A stretch of DNA of 64,000 nucleotides. Origin: CBDFNC01 sp965249895 (GTDB lineage: Bacteria; Pseudomonadota; Gammaproteobacteria; Enterobacterales; CBDFNC01). The notes beneath the pieces are model-generated. The model did no database searches. It saw only the letters and a list, made by a program, of their open reading frames with translations, and was not told the origin of the DNA. The translations under genes were made by a program, and so were the position numbers. Positions 43,672 to 53,744 of this stretch are shown here, piece by piece (positions within the stretch are counted from its first letter, which is position 1; each line of letters begins with the position of its first letter). The DNA lies in contig CBDFNC010000004.1 of the NCBI GenBank assembly GCA_965249895.1, positions 1,302,001 through 1,366,000 on the forward strand, written 5' to 3'.

Positions 43672-46424
43672 AGCTGGTCCGAGACCTTTCCTTACGAGGT
43701 AAGCTTACCGCTATAGGGCTACTCTCAGGCTCACTAGTCGCCATTTTTCTGGTCGGTCTGTTTATCATTATCCAATACTACAGCTTAAATCAGGAAGCGA
43801 AGAACCAGCTGGCCACTCTGGCAAATTTGATGGCTAGCCAAAGCAGTGCAGCCCTTAGCTTTACCGACCCGGATGCTGCAAATGAAACCCTGGCCAGCCT
43901 GAAGGCCAAGCCACAAATCGTCGCAGCCAAGATCTTTGATGCCTCGGGCCAGCTGTTTGCCGAATACACCACACCAGGAGCCGGTGATAAGCAGGCCAGC
44001 TATAACGAGCTGGTAATCGCCGATAAAACCGGAACGGGCGAGTTCGGTCACTGTGTGTACCAAATGGTGCCTGTTTTATACGAAGATCAAGTGTTGGGGT
44101 ACGTCGCCATTTTTGATGACTTAAGCCAGGTCAATCAACAGCTAACCGTATTAGCGATGCTGGCACCCGTGATCATAATAGTGGGTGCTCTGTTTGCTTT
44201 ATTTATCTCGCACCAGATCCAACGAACAATTTCACAACCCATATTAGACCTTACTCTGGCCATAGACAGAATAGCCAACACCAATGATTACCAGCACAGA
44301 GTTAAAGTGTCGCGTAGCGATGAACTCGGCACCATGATCTGCGGTTTTAACCATATGTTGGGTCAATTACAGCTGCGGGATGAAGAGCTTATCAAACATA
44401 GAAACAATCTGGAGCAAGAGGTCAGCCTAAGAACACGAGAGCTACAACTTGCTAAAGATAAAGCTGAGGCCGCCAGTCGTGCTAAAAGTGAATTTATGGC
44501 CACCATGAGCCATGAGATCCGCACGCCGATGAACGGAGTATTAGGTTTGACAGAATTGCTACTGAATAGCCGACTAGATGATCGACAATTGAGGTTCACC
44601 GAGTCCATTTACCAATCGGGTAAAAACCTGCTTGCTATCATCAACGATATTCTAGACTTCTCGAAAATCGAAGCCAACTGCCTGGAACTTGAGTCTGTCG
44701 AATTCAACCTAAAAGAGCTGTTAGAAGATCTTTGTGTATTGTATTCCGGCCAAGCTCAGCGTAAGGAAGTAGACTTATTATTTTCCATTCCCCCAAATCT
44801 TGCCCCATTTTATATTGGGGATCCGACTCGGATCCGGCAGGTAATCAGCAATCTAATTATTAATGCCATCAAATTTACCCAACAAGGGCAGATAACGCTA
44901 AACGTCAGTTATGAATTGGTGCAAAAAAACCAGGCTTTGCTGTCCTTTAAGGTAACCGATACCGGCATTGGCATCGCAGAAGATAAGATCCAGCATATCT
45001 TTAATTCATTTGCCCAGGCAGATAGTTCTACCAATCGACAATATGGGGGCACCGGGCTGGGTCTGAGTATTGCAAAACAACTGCTTCTGCTATTAGGCGG
45101 AGATATCGAGGTGAGTTCAGTACTCGGTAAAGGAACCCAATTTAGCTTTTCGTTCCCCCTCATACCCAGTGAAAATACGACTCAGCCCCTGAGTCCCAAC
45201 GTCGATATTCTGCAAACAAAACGTTTCTTAGTGGTGGATGACAACGAAACAAATCGCCTCTTGTTCCAGTCTCAATTTGCAGCCCTGGGAGCCCATTGCG
45301 ACTTGGTTGAAAGTGCCGAGCTCGCCATAAATAAAATGGCGCAGGCCCAGCAGAAAGGCCATGCCTATCATCTGGCTATTCTGGACATGCGAATGAGTGG
45401 AATGAATGGCCTGACTCTGGCGAAAACTATCCGCGGTAAGCATAACTGGTATCAACCCAAGCTCATTTTGACCAGCTCTGTTACCACCAGCTATCAAGAG
45501 ATAAAACAACTGGATATTGACTGTGTGCTTACTAAACCCGTATTACAAAAAGAGCTGCTTAACGCCTTACTTAATGCGTTTAATTTGCCCGGGAGTAAGC
45601 TCACTCCTCCAGGTGCAAGCCTTAGCATAACCAACGCCGAAAGTTATCGTGTGCTTCTTGTGGAGGACAATGAAGTCAACCAAGAGGTTGCTTTAAGTAT
45701 ACTTGCAGCCTTTGCTATACCTACCCAACTGGCTAAAGACGGACTGGAAGCCGTACAAGCTGTTCAATCTACCCATTTTGACCTGATCTTGATGGACGTA
45801 CAAATGCCGGGAATGGACGGGCTGGAAGCCACCAACTTGATCCGACAACAATTCTCCAAAGAACAGCTCCCCATTATCGCGTTAACAGCAAATGTGATGA
45901 AGCAGAATATCGATACTTGCCTCGGCTCGGGTATGAATGCCTATCTGAGTAAACCTTTTAGTATTTCAGAGTTGCACCAGTGCTTATTATGCTGGCTTGG
46001 CAATAATAAACCCGCTTTAAGCTGCCCCATTACAACACTGAAAAAAACCGCTCGTTTTGAGCCAGCAGCCTTGATCTCCGTTGCCGCGCTAAACCCAGAA
46101 AACAGTGATGCCCTCATCGCTAAAGTCGTCACTTTGTTTGTCGACAAAACCGAACAAGCTTTAATTAAGTTGCAACAAGCGCAGGAAATAAACAACAAGG
46201 AAACCATGCGCCGGATAAGTCATGGGCTAAAATCCAGTAGTGCCAATGTCGGCGCCTTGAGAATGTCAGACCTGTGCAAACAGCTGGAAGTTGCAATAAC
46301 CTTGGCTGATGAGGACATTCTCACACAATTAACCCAACAAATTGCACTAGAATACCAGTGGGTTAAACAGCAATTACCAGCGCTGAGCTCGGACCGGAAA
46401 CATCTTGAGGTGGATAATGGATAA
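43668..46424 (+). CDS. hybrid sensor histidine kinase (periplasmic sensor-HAMP-HisKA-HATPase-REC-REC-Hpt)
   Basis: 918 residues whose ATG overlaps the YfiR stop (ATGA). Two membrane helices (about 15-38 and 162-184) flank a periplasmic domain of CHASE8 type (QSSAALSFTDPDAANETLAS). Then come HAMP, a coiled coil, HisKA with FMATMSHEIRTPMNG (His about 282), HATPase with NAIKFTQQ, DTGIGI and GGTGLGLSIAKQL, receiver 1 with Asp about 573 (AILDMRMSG), receiver 2 with Asp about 710 (LMDVQMPGMDG), and Hpt with RRISHGLKSSSANVGA (His about 852). A BarA-like phosphorelay is thus in one chain; the neighbouring REC-GGDEF-EAL protein is the obvious output. Confidence 0.9.
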   Translation: MKLVRDLSLRGKLTAIGLLSGSLVAIFLVGLFIIIQYYSLNQEAKNQLATLANLMASQSSAALSFTDPDAANETLASLKAKPQIVAAKIFDASGQLFAEYTTPGAGDKQASYNELVIADKTGTGEFGHCVYQMVPVLYEDQVLGYVAIFDDLSQVNQQLTVLAMLAPVIIIVGALFALFISHQIQRTISQPILDLTLAIDRIANTNDYQHRVKVSRSDELGTMICGFNHMLGQLQLRDEELIKHRNNLEQEVSLRTRELQLAKDKAEAASRAKSEFMATMSHEIRTPMNGVLGLTELLLNSRLDDRQLRFTESIYQSGKNLLAIINDILDFSKIEANCLELESVEFNLKELLEDLCVLYSGQAQRKEVDLLFSIPPNLAPFYIGDPTRIRQVISNLIINAIKFTQQGQITLNVSYELVQKNQALLSFKVTDTGIGIAEDKIQHIFNSFAQADSSTNRQYGGTGLGLSIAKQLLLLLGGDIEVSSVLGKGTQFSFSFPLIPSENTTQPLSPNVDILQTKRFLVVDDNETNRLLFQSQFAALGAHCDLVESAELAINKMAQAQQKGHAYHLAILDMRMSGMNGLTLAKTIRGKHNWYQPKLILTSSVTTSYQEIKQLDIDCVLTKPVLQKELLNALLNAFNLPGSKLTPPGASLSITNAESYRVLLVEDNEVNQEVALSILAAFAIPTQLAKDGLEAVQAVQSTHFDLILMDVQMPGMDGLEATNLIRQQFSKEQLPIIALTANVMKQNIDTCLGSGMNAYLSKPFSISELHQCLLCWLGNNKPALSCPITTLKKTARFEPAALISVAALNPENSDALIAKVVTLFVDKTEQALIKLQQAQEINNKETMRRISHGLKSSSANVGALRMSDLCKQLEVAITLADEDILTQLTQQIALEYQWVKQQLPALSSDRKHLEVDNG

Positions 46425-48996
46425 GGAAATCATATTAATCGTAGATGATGACGAAATGATGCGTCTGCTACTGACAGAAACCTTACAGCATAGCGACTAT
46501 GATTTAATAACGGCTGAAAACGGTGCACAAGCTCTCGCCTTATTCTCTACCCACAAACCTTCTTTGGTACTGCTCGATGTGGACATGCCCGGCATTAGCG
46601 GATTCGAAGTCTGCCGCCAACTTAGGTCGAATGCAGACCACAAAGAAATCCCCATTGTTATGGTCACGGGTATGGATAATACCGACGCTATAGAGCAAGC
46701 CTATAAATTAGGCGCAACGGACTTTCTGGTTAAGCCCATAAACTGGTCGTTGATCCCCCATCACATCCGCTACGTGCTCAGAGCAGCCCGACATACCCAA
46801 AGCCTTGAAAAAAGTGAACGTATGCTTGCCGAGGCTCAGGAAATAGCCAGTCTTGGTCATTGGGAGTACCATGTGCAAGATGACCTGCTGGTATTGTCCA
46901 AACAACTACAAAACCTGCTCACCCTCACCGACCAGGATACTTCCTCGAATCTTAATACCCTCATTGAACTAACTCACTCAGAAAGTAAAGCCGAGGTGAA
47001 AATCGGTTTACTGAAAACCCTGAAACAAGGCACTCAATTTGGCCTGGACCACAGGTTGGTTAAACCAACTGGTGAGGTGATCTACGTTCACCAGCAGGCG
47101 CGTCGGTTAACCGAGAGCGGCAATATTATCAGTGGCACGATACAGGATATTAGTGAGAGAAAAAGAAATGAGGTTGAGCTGATTGAAAGCAAGGAGCACT
47201 ATGCCAACTTGTTTCAAAGTTCGGCAGTAGCTATGGTAGAACAAAACTGGTTACCGGCAAAGAAGGAATTGGACAAGCTGACAGACCAGCATGACCCTGA
47301 CCTTCAAGACTATTTTGAGCAGCACCCTGAAGAAGTAAGCCGGTTAGCTGGAATGATAGGTATCGTTCAGGTAAACCGAGCTGCCTTATCATTGCACCAG
47401 GTAGAGCACCAACAAGAACTGATCCAATACCTTGATACCCTATGGGGCGCCCCCGAATACCCCCTGGTCAAGGCGTGTTTGCTGGATATCGCTAACGGTG
47501 CGAAACAACTGCTGGAAGAAGGAGTCGTGAAAACCCGCACTGGCTCTGGAAAAGTCGTATTAATGAGCGCCATCTGGCCGGAAAACCAGGAAAATTACCA
47601 TAAGGTGATCATTAATTACCACGATATGACCGAGCTGAAGTATTCGCAGCAGGAGCTGGTGCATATTGCCCACCATGATGCGCTGACTGGCTTACCCAAC
47701 AGGGTCCTGTTTCAAGACAGACTGGAAAGCGCAATCGCCCGGGTAAAACGAAATCATCATATCCTGGCGCTTTTGTTCCTCGATTTAGACAGGTTTAAAA
47801 ATGTGAATGATTCCTTGGGTCACGAAGTAGGTGATGAGCTATTATGCGAAGTAGCCAAGAGAATAAGCACAATTACTCGCGCCTCAGATACCACGGCCAG
47901 ACTCGGTGGCGATGAATTTACCATCATACTCGAAGAGGACAGCGGTTATCACGCAGTAGAAATCTTCGCCAAACGCCTGATTAAAGAGTTTGAACATCCC
48001 TTCTACCTTAAACATAGAGTTGTCTATATCGGTGTCAGTATCGGGATCAGTCTTTACCCAGACCATGGCCTGACCCCTGACGAGCTGACCCGTAATGCAG
48101 ACACGGCTATGTATAAGGCAAAACAGGTTGAGCTCAGCCGCTACGAACTTTATTGCGCTGAGCTGACTCAAGCTACCATCAGAAAATGGTCCATTGAAAA
48201 CGAGCTGAGAAAATCCATCGCCAGAGAAGAGTTCTACCTGTTATATCAACCCAAAATAAACCCCCACAACGGTCGCCTGGCCGGTGTTGAGGCCCTGATA
48301 CGCTGGCACCGCCCCCTGAACGATCGCGGGCTGCCCAGCGAATTTATACCCATTGCCGAAGAAACTGGACAGATCATCGCCCTCGGGCAATGGGTTATCG
48401 ATACTGCTATCACTCAGTTAGCTAATTGGCGATTCACCAGCTGTCATCATGTACCCATGGCGATTAACGTGTCCGGAGGACAGTTACGTGACGTTAACTT
48501 CACCACTACCCTGGCATCCAAATTATCAGCAGCCAATATCAGTCCGACTATGCTGGAAATGGAAATCACCGAAAACTACCTGATCCCGGCCAATAATGAA
48601 GGAAATAGCCAGGGAATGCTGCAAGAGCTGGCGGACATGGGGATCAAAATGTCCATCGATGATTTTGGTACCGGTTATTCCTCCTTGTCACAACTCAAAA
48701 GCCTGCCTATTTCCAGCTTAAAGATCGACCAGTCTTTTGTCAGAGATGTGCCTACGGACATGGAAAATGTGGCCATCGTAAAATCCATTATCAGCCTGGC
48801 TAAAAATCTCGGGTTGCAGGTGATTGCCGAGGGAGTTGAAACCCAGCAGCAACTCTCATTTATAAAGGAATGCGGCTGTGATTTGGTGCAGGGTTATTTC
48901 TACTCGAAACCCGTCTCGGCCGCCAGTATTGTCGAGCTTGCCAATAAACTGGGAGTAGACTCTGGCTCTGAGCCACAACGAGTTTATGGCTTGTAA
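46417..48996 (+). CDS. response regulator with PAS, GGDEF and EAL domains (c-di-GMP turnover)
   Basis: 859 residues from MDKEIILIVDDDEMM; a TTG 12 bases upstream is not needed, since GAGG sits before this ATG, which overlaps the kinase stop. Receiver domain with Asp 54 (LLDVDMPG); two PAS-like segments (about 140-245 and 260-410); GGDEF intact at 497-501 (RLGGDEFTII); EAL intact with EAL at 625-627, INVSGGQL, MEITENYL, DDFGTGYSSL, LKIDQSFV and AEGVET. Both cyclase and phosphodiesterase motifs are complete, so net activity cannot be predicted. It closes the operon. Confidence 0.92.
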   Translation: MDKEIILIVDDDEMMRLLLTETLQHSDYDLITAENGAQALALFSTHKPSLVLLDVDMPGISGFEVCRQLRSNADHKEIPIVMVTGMDNTDAIEQAYKLGATDFLVKPINWSLIPHHIRYVLRAARHTQSLEKSERMLAEAQEIASLGHWEYHVQDDLLVLSKQLQNLLTLTDQDTSSNLNTLIELTHSESKAEVKIGLLKTLKQGTQFGLDHRLVKPTGEVIYVHQQARRLTESGNIISGTIQDISERKRNEVELIESKEHYANLFQSSAVAMVEQNWLPAKKELDKLTDQHDPDLQDYFEQHPEEVSRLAGMIGIVQVNRAALSLHQVEHQQELIQYLDTLWGAPEYPLVKACLLDIANGAKQLLEEGVVKTRTGSGKVVLMSAIWPENQENYHKVIINYHDMTELKYSQQELVHIAHHDALTGLPNRVLFQDRLESAIARVKRNHHILALLFLDLDRFKNVNDSLGHEVGDELLCEVAKRISTITRASDTTARLGGDEFTIILEEDSGYHAVEIFAKRLIKEFEHPFYLKHRVVYIGVSIGISLYPDHGLTPDELTRNADTAMYKAKQVELSRYELYCAELTQATIRKWSIENELRKSIAREEFYLLYQPKINPHNGRLAGVEALIRWHRPLNDRGLPSEFIPIAEETGQIIALGQWVIDTAITQLANWRFTSCHHVPMAINVSGGQLRDVNFTTTLASKLSAANISPTMLEMEITENYLIPANNEGNSQGMLQELADMGIKMSIDDFGTGYSSLSQLKSLPISSLKIDQSFVRDVPTDMENVAIVKSIISLAKNLGLQVIAEGVETQQQLSFIKECGCDLVQGYFYSKPVSAASIVELANKLGVDSGSEPQRVYGL

Positions 48997-49157
48997 CGGA
49001 CTTCTCTAATTCTCCTCCAACATAGTATGACCCGGGCCTGGGTTCGACTTCGTTGCAATGAATACATATTTTTCCAGTAAAATCAGATATGTCTGGTTTA
49101 CAAACCACATCAGACAGGGGTAAATTCATGGTGAGATTTTAATCAAATGGAGTGATA

Positions 49158-50426
49158 ATGAAAGACGAAACATTGGCTATCCACCATGGCTATGACACTG
49201 ATCCCACCACCAAAGCCGTTGCCACGCCCATTTATCAAACGGTCGCATATGAGTTCGACAGTGCCCAGCATGGCGCAGACCTATTTAACCTAGAGGTACC
49301 GGGCAACATTTATACCCGCATTATGAATCCAACCAATGATGTATTGGAAAAACGCATGGCGGCGCTGGAAGGCGGCATTGCAGCCCTGGTGGTCAGTGCG
49401 GGTAGCGCGGCCATTAACTACGCCATACAGGCGCTGGCCGAAGCGGGCGACAATATCGTATCTACGCCGCAACTCTATGGCGGCACTTATACGCTATTTG
49501 CCCATATGCTCCCCAAACAAGGGATAGAGGTACGTTTCGCCGAAGACGATAGCGCCGCTAGCTTGGCTGCGCTTATCGATGAAAATACCAAAGCTGTCTA
49601 CTGCGAAAGCATAGGCAATCCGGCAGGAAATGTGGTTGACCTGCAAGCCATCACAGACGCAGCTCACGCCAAGGGGGTACCCGTTATTGTCGACAATACA
49701 GTGGCGACTCCATCATTGTGTAAACCCATTGAATTTGGCGCCGATATCGTTGTTCACTCCCTGACTAAATATGTAGGTGGACACGGGAACTCCCTGGGCG
49801 GGGTAATTGTTGATTCTGGTACCTTCCCTTGGACTGAGCACAGTCAACGCTTCCCGGTGTTTGCCCAACCCGAACCGGCTTATCACGGCATAGTTTACAA
49901 CGATACCTTTGGCCCTGCCGCTTATATCGCCCGTGCTCGCACTGTGCCTCTGCGTAATACCGGCTCTGCACTTGCCCCACTTAACGCCTTTTTACTGCTG
50001 CAAGGCCTGGAAACCTTGCCCCTTAGAATGGAGCGACATACGGAAAACGCCCTTAAAGTTGCCAGCTACCTCAGTCAACATGAAGCCGTTGAATGGGTCA
50101 ATTACGCGGGTCTGGAAAGCAGTGAATACTATGAATTAGCGAAAAAATATATGCAGGGTAAGCCTTCTGCTATTCTATCTTTTGGCCTCAAAGGGGGTTA
50201 CGAACAAGGGGTGACGTTTTATGACTCCCTTAACCTTTTTAAGCGTCTGGTGAATATCGGTGATGCAAAATCCCTGGCCTGCCACCCCTCCTCCACCACA
50301 CACAGGCAAATGAGCGAGGACGAACAACGACTCGCTGGGGTATCACCGGAAATGATCCGCCTGTCTGTTGGTATCGAGCATATTGACGACATCCTGGCAG
50401 ATCTAGAGCAAGCCCTGGCCGGCTAA
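49158..50426 (+). CDS. metY: O-acetylhomoserine sulfhydrylase / aminocarboxypropyltransferase
   Basis: 422 residues starting MKDETLAIHHGYDTDPTTKA, with TGGAG five bases before the ATG (a GTG six bases earlier overlaps this site). Cys/Met PLP-dependent family: YTRIMNPTNDVLEKRMAALE, VDNTVATPSLCKPIEFGADI, the PLP lysine in VVHSLTKYVGGHG, and SLACHPSSTTHRQM. The enzyme makes homocysteine (and possibly cysteine) from O-acetylhomoserine and sulfide. It overlaps the convergent membrane-protein gene by 4 bp. Confidence 0.92.
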   Translation: MKDETLAIHHGYDTDPTTKAVATPIYQTVAYEFDSAQHGADLFNLEVPGNIYTRIMNPTNDVLEKRMAALEGGIAALVVSAGSAAINYAIQALAEAGDNIVSTPQLYGGTYTLFAHMLPKQGIEVRFAEDDSAASLAALIDENTKAVYCESIGNPAGNVVDLQAITDAAHAKGVPVIVDNTVATPSLCKPIEFGADIVVHSLTKYVGGHGNSLGGVIVDSGTFPWTEHSQRFPVFAQPEPAYHGIVYNDTFGPAAYIARARTVPLRNTGSALAPLNAFLLLQGLETLPLRMERHTENALKVASYLSQHEAVEWVNYAGLESSEYYELAKKYMQGKPSAILSFGLKGGYEQGVTFYDSLNLFKRLVNIGDAKSLACHPSSTTHRQMSEDEQRLAGVSPEMIRLSVGIEHIDDILADLEQALAG

Positions 50427-51247
50427 GCCTGTCTATTTTTCTCATTGAGTAGCGAGGGCCTTTTGGCCCTTTTATTCATCACATAAGAAAATAACACCAG
50501 GTAAAGCGTCGCAAAGAAAAAGGAAATGCCAGTTCCTAACGCCACCCCATAACTGGGATAGGTAAAGGAAACTGATAAGGTATAGACAATTAGAGCACCC
50601 AAGCCATAAGGATAGTTTTTTATAATAGTTAACGCCTGGGCCCTGCCATAGGTCTTGTGGATTATAAGCAGAAATGGAAACAGGGTCACGGGAAATGCGG
50701 CTAAGCTTCCCGCCAGATTTGCCCCCACCACTTTTGCCACACCTGTGATTGCCAGCACCATGGCTGCTGCGGCAATGGCCCGGATAATCAATACCCAATG
50801 GGTCAATTTTACTTTATCGGCTACCAGGGCATTTTCAATCACCCTAAAACGCAGAGCAAAAAACACGATAGCTCCGACCGATACCAGCAGACCACCCACC
50901 AATCCCGCCGATACCTGACTCAACAAACCAGCTGCAAGCAGAAAACCCAATACGGCTAAAGTACCTGGCAGTAAAATCGCTGACTGTGACACTCTCAGCG
51001 CCGCCTGATAGTAACAATACACCAGCACCAGGGATGCAGAAAAACCGGCGATGGCGTACACAGCACTTTGCGCCGCAAAAGCCTGGCCATTTTCGATACC
51101 AATAAAAAACAACGCGATGGCGGTTCCCAGTGGATAACCGGATAATATGCCCGCTACTTTGGGGCTGACATTTTCCGCTACCAAAGAAAGTGCAACCACG
51201 GCGACGATAGAAACCAGGATTTTAGATATCAGCAGCAATTCAAACAA
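50423..51247 (-). CDS. integral membrane protein with internal duplication
   Basis: 274 residues, about eight hydrophobic segments. Two related motifs mark a duplicated fold: SPKVAGILSGYPLGTAIALF near residue 28 and GANLAGSLAAFPVTLFPFLL near 175. The motif weakly recalls small GlpM/DUF3147-type membrane proteins, suggesting a fused dimer, but that is a guess. The C-terminus is a basic tail (NKRAKRPSLLNEKNRQ). Function unknown, perhaps a transporter. Confidence 0.6.
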   Translation of the reverse strand: MFELLLISKILVSIVAVVALSLVAENVSPKVAGILSGYPLGTAIALFFIGIENGQAFAAQSAVYAIAGFSASLVLVYCYYQAALRVSQSAILLPGTLAVLGFLLAAGLLSQVSAGLVGGLLVSVGAIVFFALRFRVIENALVADKVKLTHWVLIIRAIAAAAMVLAITGVAKVVGANLAGSLAAFPVTLFPFLLIIHKTYGRAQALTIIKNYPYGLGALIVYTLSVSFTYPSYGVALGTGISFFFATLYLVLFSYVMNKRAKRPSLLNEKNRQA

Positions 51248-51494
51248 AACAGCGGCTCCTGTTAATTCGGTTGGTAAATTAGCCTATCATACGTCAACTT
51301 ATAAAAGTCCCTAAGCTAAACAACACCGGCTAAAAAATGTGCTACACAGGACTATGAGTCGCGAGATGTAATAAAGAGCGCCATCGTGACAACGGTGAAC
51401 GTCAGTAACGGTCTGTTTGCTACGTCTGCGTGAATTTGGCGGTGTTGATAAAGATAATCTGGAGCGTGCGTTCGCCGTCCTTGTTTTGCTACTT

Positions 51495-53732
51495 TTAAGG
51501 CTTAATGACCGCGTCACCCCGGCGCAGCAACAGAGATAACTCATCGGCGGGTAATGGTTTGGCATACAAATAGCCCTGAGCCTCATCACAGCCTAAGTCG
51601 GTTAATATTTTTTGGTGGGCTGTGGTCTCTATACATTCTGCAATTACATTTAAGTTGAGCTCATGGCCCATACTGATGATCATGGCGGCGATGGACGCAT
51701 CTTCTTTTTTCGTGTCTACATGCTGGACAAATGAACCATCAATTTTAAGCCTGTCTATGGGTAACTTCTGTAAATAACTCAGCGAGGAATAACCTGTACC
51801 AAAATCATCCACGGCAATTTTTATCCCGGTCTGCCTGAGTTGAATTAATTTCTCTATATGGGCATCCGGATCAGTCATTGCCATGGTTTCGGTAATTTCC
51901 AACTCGAGATCGGCCGCAGCGATGCCAGATCTTGCCACCACTTGTTTCACCTTATCTACATAATCCAGTTCACACAACTGGCGGGGAGAGACATTCACCG
52001 CCATTCTGATGCTGTCATAACCCGCTTTCTTCCACTCCAGGTGCTGATTGATGGCAGTTTCCAGTACCCATTGGCCAATAGGTACAATTAACCCTGAGTC
52101 CTCTGCAGCAGCAATAAATTGTGCCGGACTCACTAAACGGCCATCGGCTCTGCGCCAACGGAGCAAGGTCTCTACGCCAACAATTTTTCCTGTTCTCAGG
52201 TTGATTTGCGGTTGATAAACAAGGAAAAACTCATTGTTGTCCACCGCAAAGTGAAGATCCTTGATGGTATGTAAACGTTGCTGTAACTCTGTATTCATGC
52301 TTGATTCAAACAGACAAAACCTCCCCCTTTGATGCTGTTTCGCGTGTTTTAACGCTATACCTGCATTTCTCATTAGCACGTTGGCATCTACCTCCTGACC
52401 GTCGAAATAACTGCTGCCAAGAGACATGGAAACCGGCACAAAATTATCCTCAAGATCGATAGGGGAATTAAACCGATTGATAAGGTTATGTAAAATATCC
52501 TGGGCTTCCTGTTTGTCTTGTGCAGGCACGATTAACGCAAAGATATCGGCCCCCAAATGAGCGACAAACTGCTGCCCTTGCGGCGATGAATCCAGTATAT
52601 GGGCGACGTTAATGATTAACTTGTCACCGATAGCACAACCCAGGCCGTCATTTACGTCTTCAAAATTATCTACATCGGCAAGGATCAGGAAAAAAGGTTG
52701 GTCTTTTTGCTTCATCTTCTTATTCAACTGCTGCAATAAAACGACCCGGTTGGGGAAACTGGTCAATTGCTCCTTGTAAGCCAGGGATTCAATTTTTTCG
52801 AACATATTGGCATTTTCAAAACCCGCGGCAATATTGATACTAAATATTTCCAGCAATTTCTTGTCCAGGTCGCTAATCGGAAACGGACTGTTAACAAACA
52901 CAATAATCTCACCATGAGAAGAAAGAGGGATATATACGTAGTTGAAGTTCTCCTCATACAGACTCTGCTGACTGACCAGCACTCTCGCTACCGACGCCGA
53001 AATACCCGGTTGATTTAAGCTAGCCAAGGGTTTACCAACAAAATCACCGTAAAAGCCTGCCGCCGCCAGGATATTAAGTGATCCCTTGTCATTGGCATCA
53101 CTGTGAATACACACAATACCTTCAGGCTGGATATTTAATAACCCGCAAGTCTGGGTCAGAATACCAACCGCAAATTGCTTGACCGCCTGCACCTCCATCA
53201 GGGTAGATGAAGCCTCAATGATCATCTCAAGACCCTTGCGACTGGATTCAATGGTTTGTATTTGTTGATAAGAGCGTAGCGCCGTGGTGAGGCAGGTATA
53301 GAGCTGATTTCTGGTGAGTTCCGATTTTTCTTTGTAGTCGTTGATGTCGTACTCTTGAATGACTTCAACTTCAGGTGCGTAACCAGGCTGCCCGGTTCTC
53401 AAGATAATTCGGACACTCTGATTTTGCAGTTCCTCACGGATAAAGCTTACCAATTCCAGACCCGCATTTTCCGTTTCCATCACCACATCTAAAAAAATAC
53501 AGGCGATGTCCCGGTTACTGCGCAGTATATCTCTGGCTTCTTGACCGCTATAGGCATTGAGGAAACTAATTGGCCGTGCAGCATAAGTAAAATTCTGAAA
53601 GACAAAATGCGTAGCACGGTGTATTTCCTGCTCATCATCTACAATCAGTACAATCCAGGGTATTTGTTGTACCGCTGGCGTTGGATTGTTTGTTTCTTCA
53701 GCAAAGACAAACAACTCTTTATCTTTGCTCAT
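51495..53732 (-). CDS. response regulator REC-DUF3369-GGDEF(degenerate)-EAL
   Basis: 745 residues. Receiver with Asp 82 (CIFLDVVMET), then a DUF3369 domain (about 165-310), a GGDEF domain whose signature is GADIF (394-398), hence probably inactive as a cyclase, and an EAL domain with ETL at 521-523 and otherwise complete catalytic motifs (AVNVSPRQL, LEITETMAM, DDFGTGYSSL, LKIDGSFV, AECIET). It is likely a c-di-GMP phosphodiesterase. Upstream on the same strand lies the decayed ATPase domain of a histidine kinase, its probable former partner, so this regulator may now be orphaned or served by another kinase. Confidence 0.88.
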   Translation of the reverse strand: MSKDKELFVFAEETNNPTPAVQQIPWIVLIVDDEQEIHRATHFVFQNFTYAARPISFLNAYSGQEARDILRSNRDIACIFLDVVMETENAGLELVSFIREELQNQSVRIILRTGQPGYAPEVEVIQEYDINDYKEKSELTRNQLYTCLTTALRSYQQIQTIESSRKGLEMIIEASSTLMEVQAVKQFAVGILTQTCGLLNIQPEGIVCIHSDANDKGSLNILAAAGFYGDFVGKPLASLNQPGISASVARVLVSQQSLYEENFNYVYIPLSSHGEIIVFVNSPFPISDLDKKLLEIFSINIAAGFENANMFEKIESLAYKEQLTSFPNRVVLLQQLNKKMKQKDQPFFLILADVDNFEDVNDGLGCAIGDKLIINVAHILDSSPQGQQFVAHLGADIFALIVPAQDKQEAQDILHNLINRFNSPIDLEDNFVPVSMSLGSSYFDGQEVDANVLMRNAGIALKHAKQHQRGRFCLFESSMNTELQQRLHTIKDLHFAVDNNEFFLVYQPQINLRTGKIVGVETLLRWRRADGRLVSPAQFIAAAEDSGLIVPIGQWVLETAINQHLEWKKAGYDSIRMAVNVSPRQLCELDYVDKVKQVVARSGIAAADLELEITETMAMTDPDAHIEKLIQLRQTGIKIAVDDFGTGYSSLSYLQKLPIDRLKIDGSFVQHVDTKKEDASIAAMIISMGHELNLNVIAECIETTAHQKILTDLGCDEAQGYLYAKPLPADELSLLLRRGDAVIKP

Positions 53733-53744
53733 AGTGCCTTCCCA

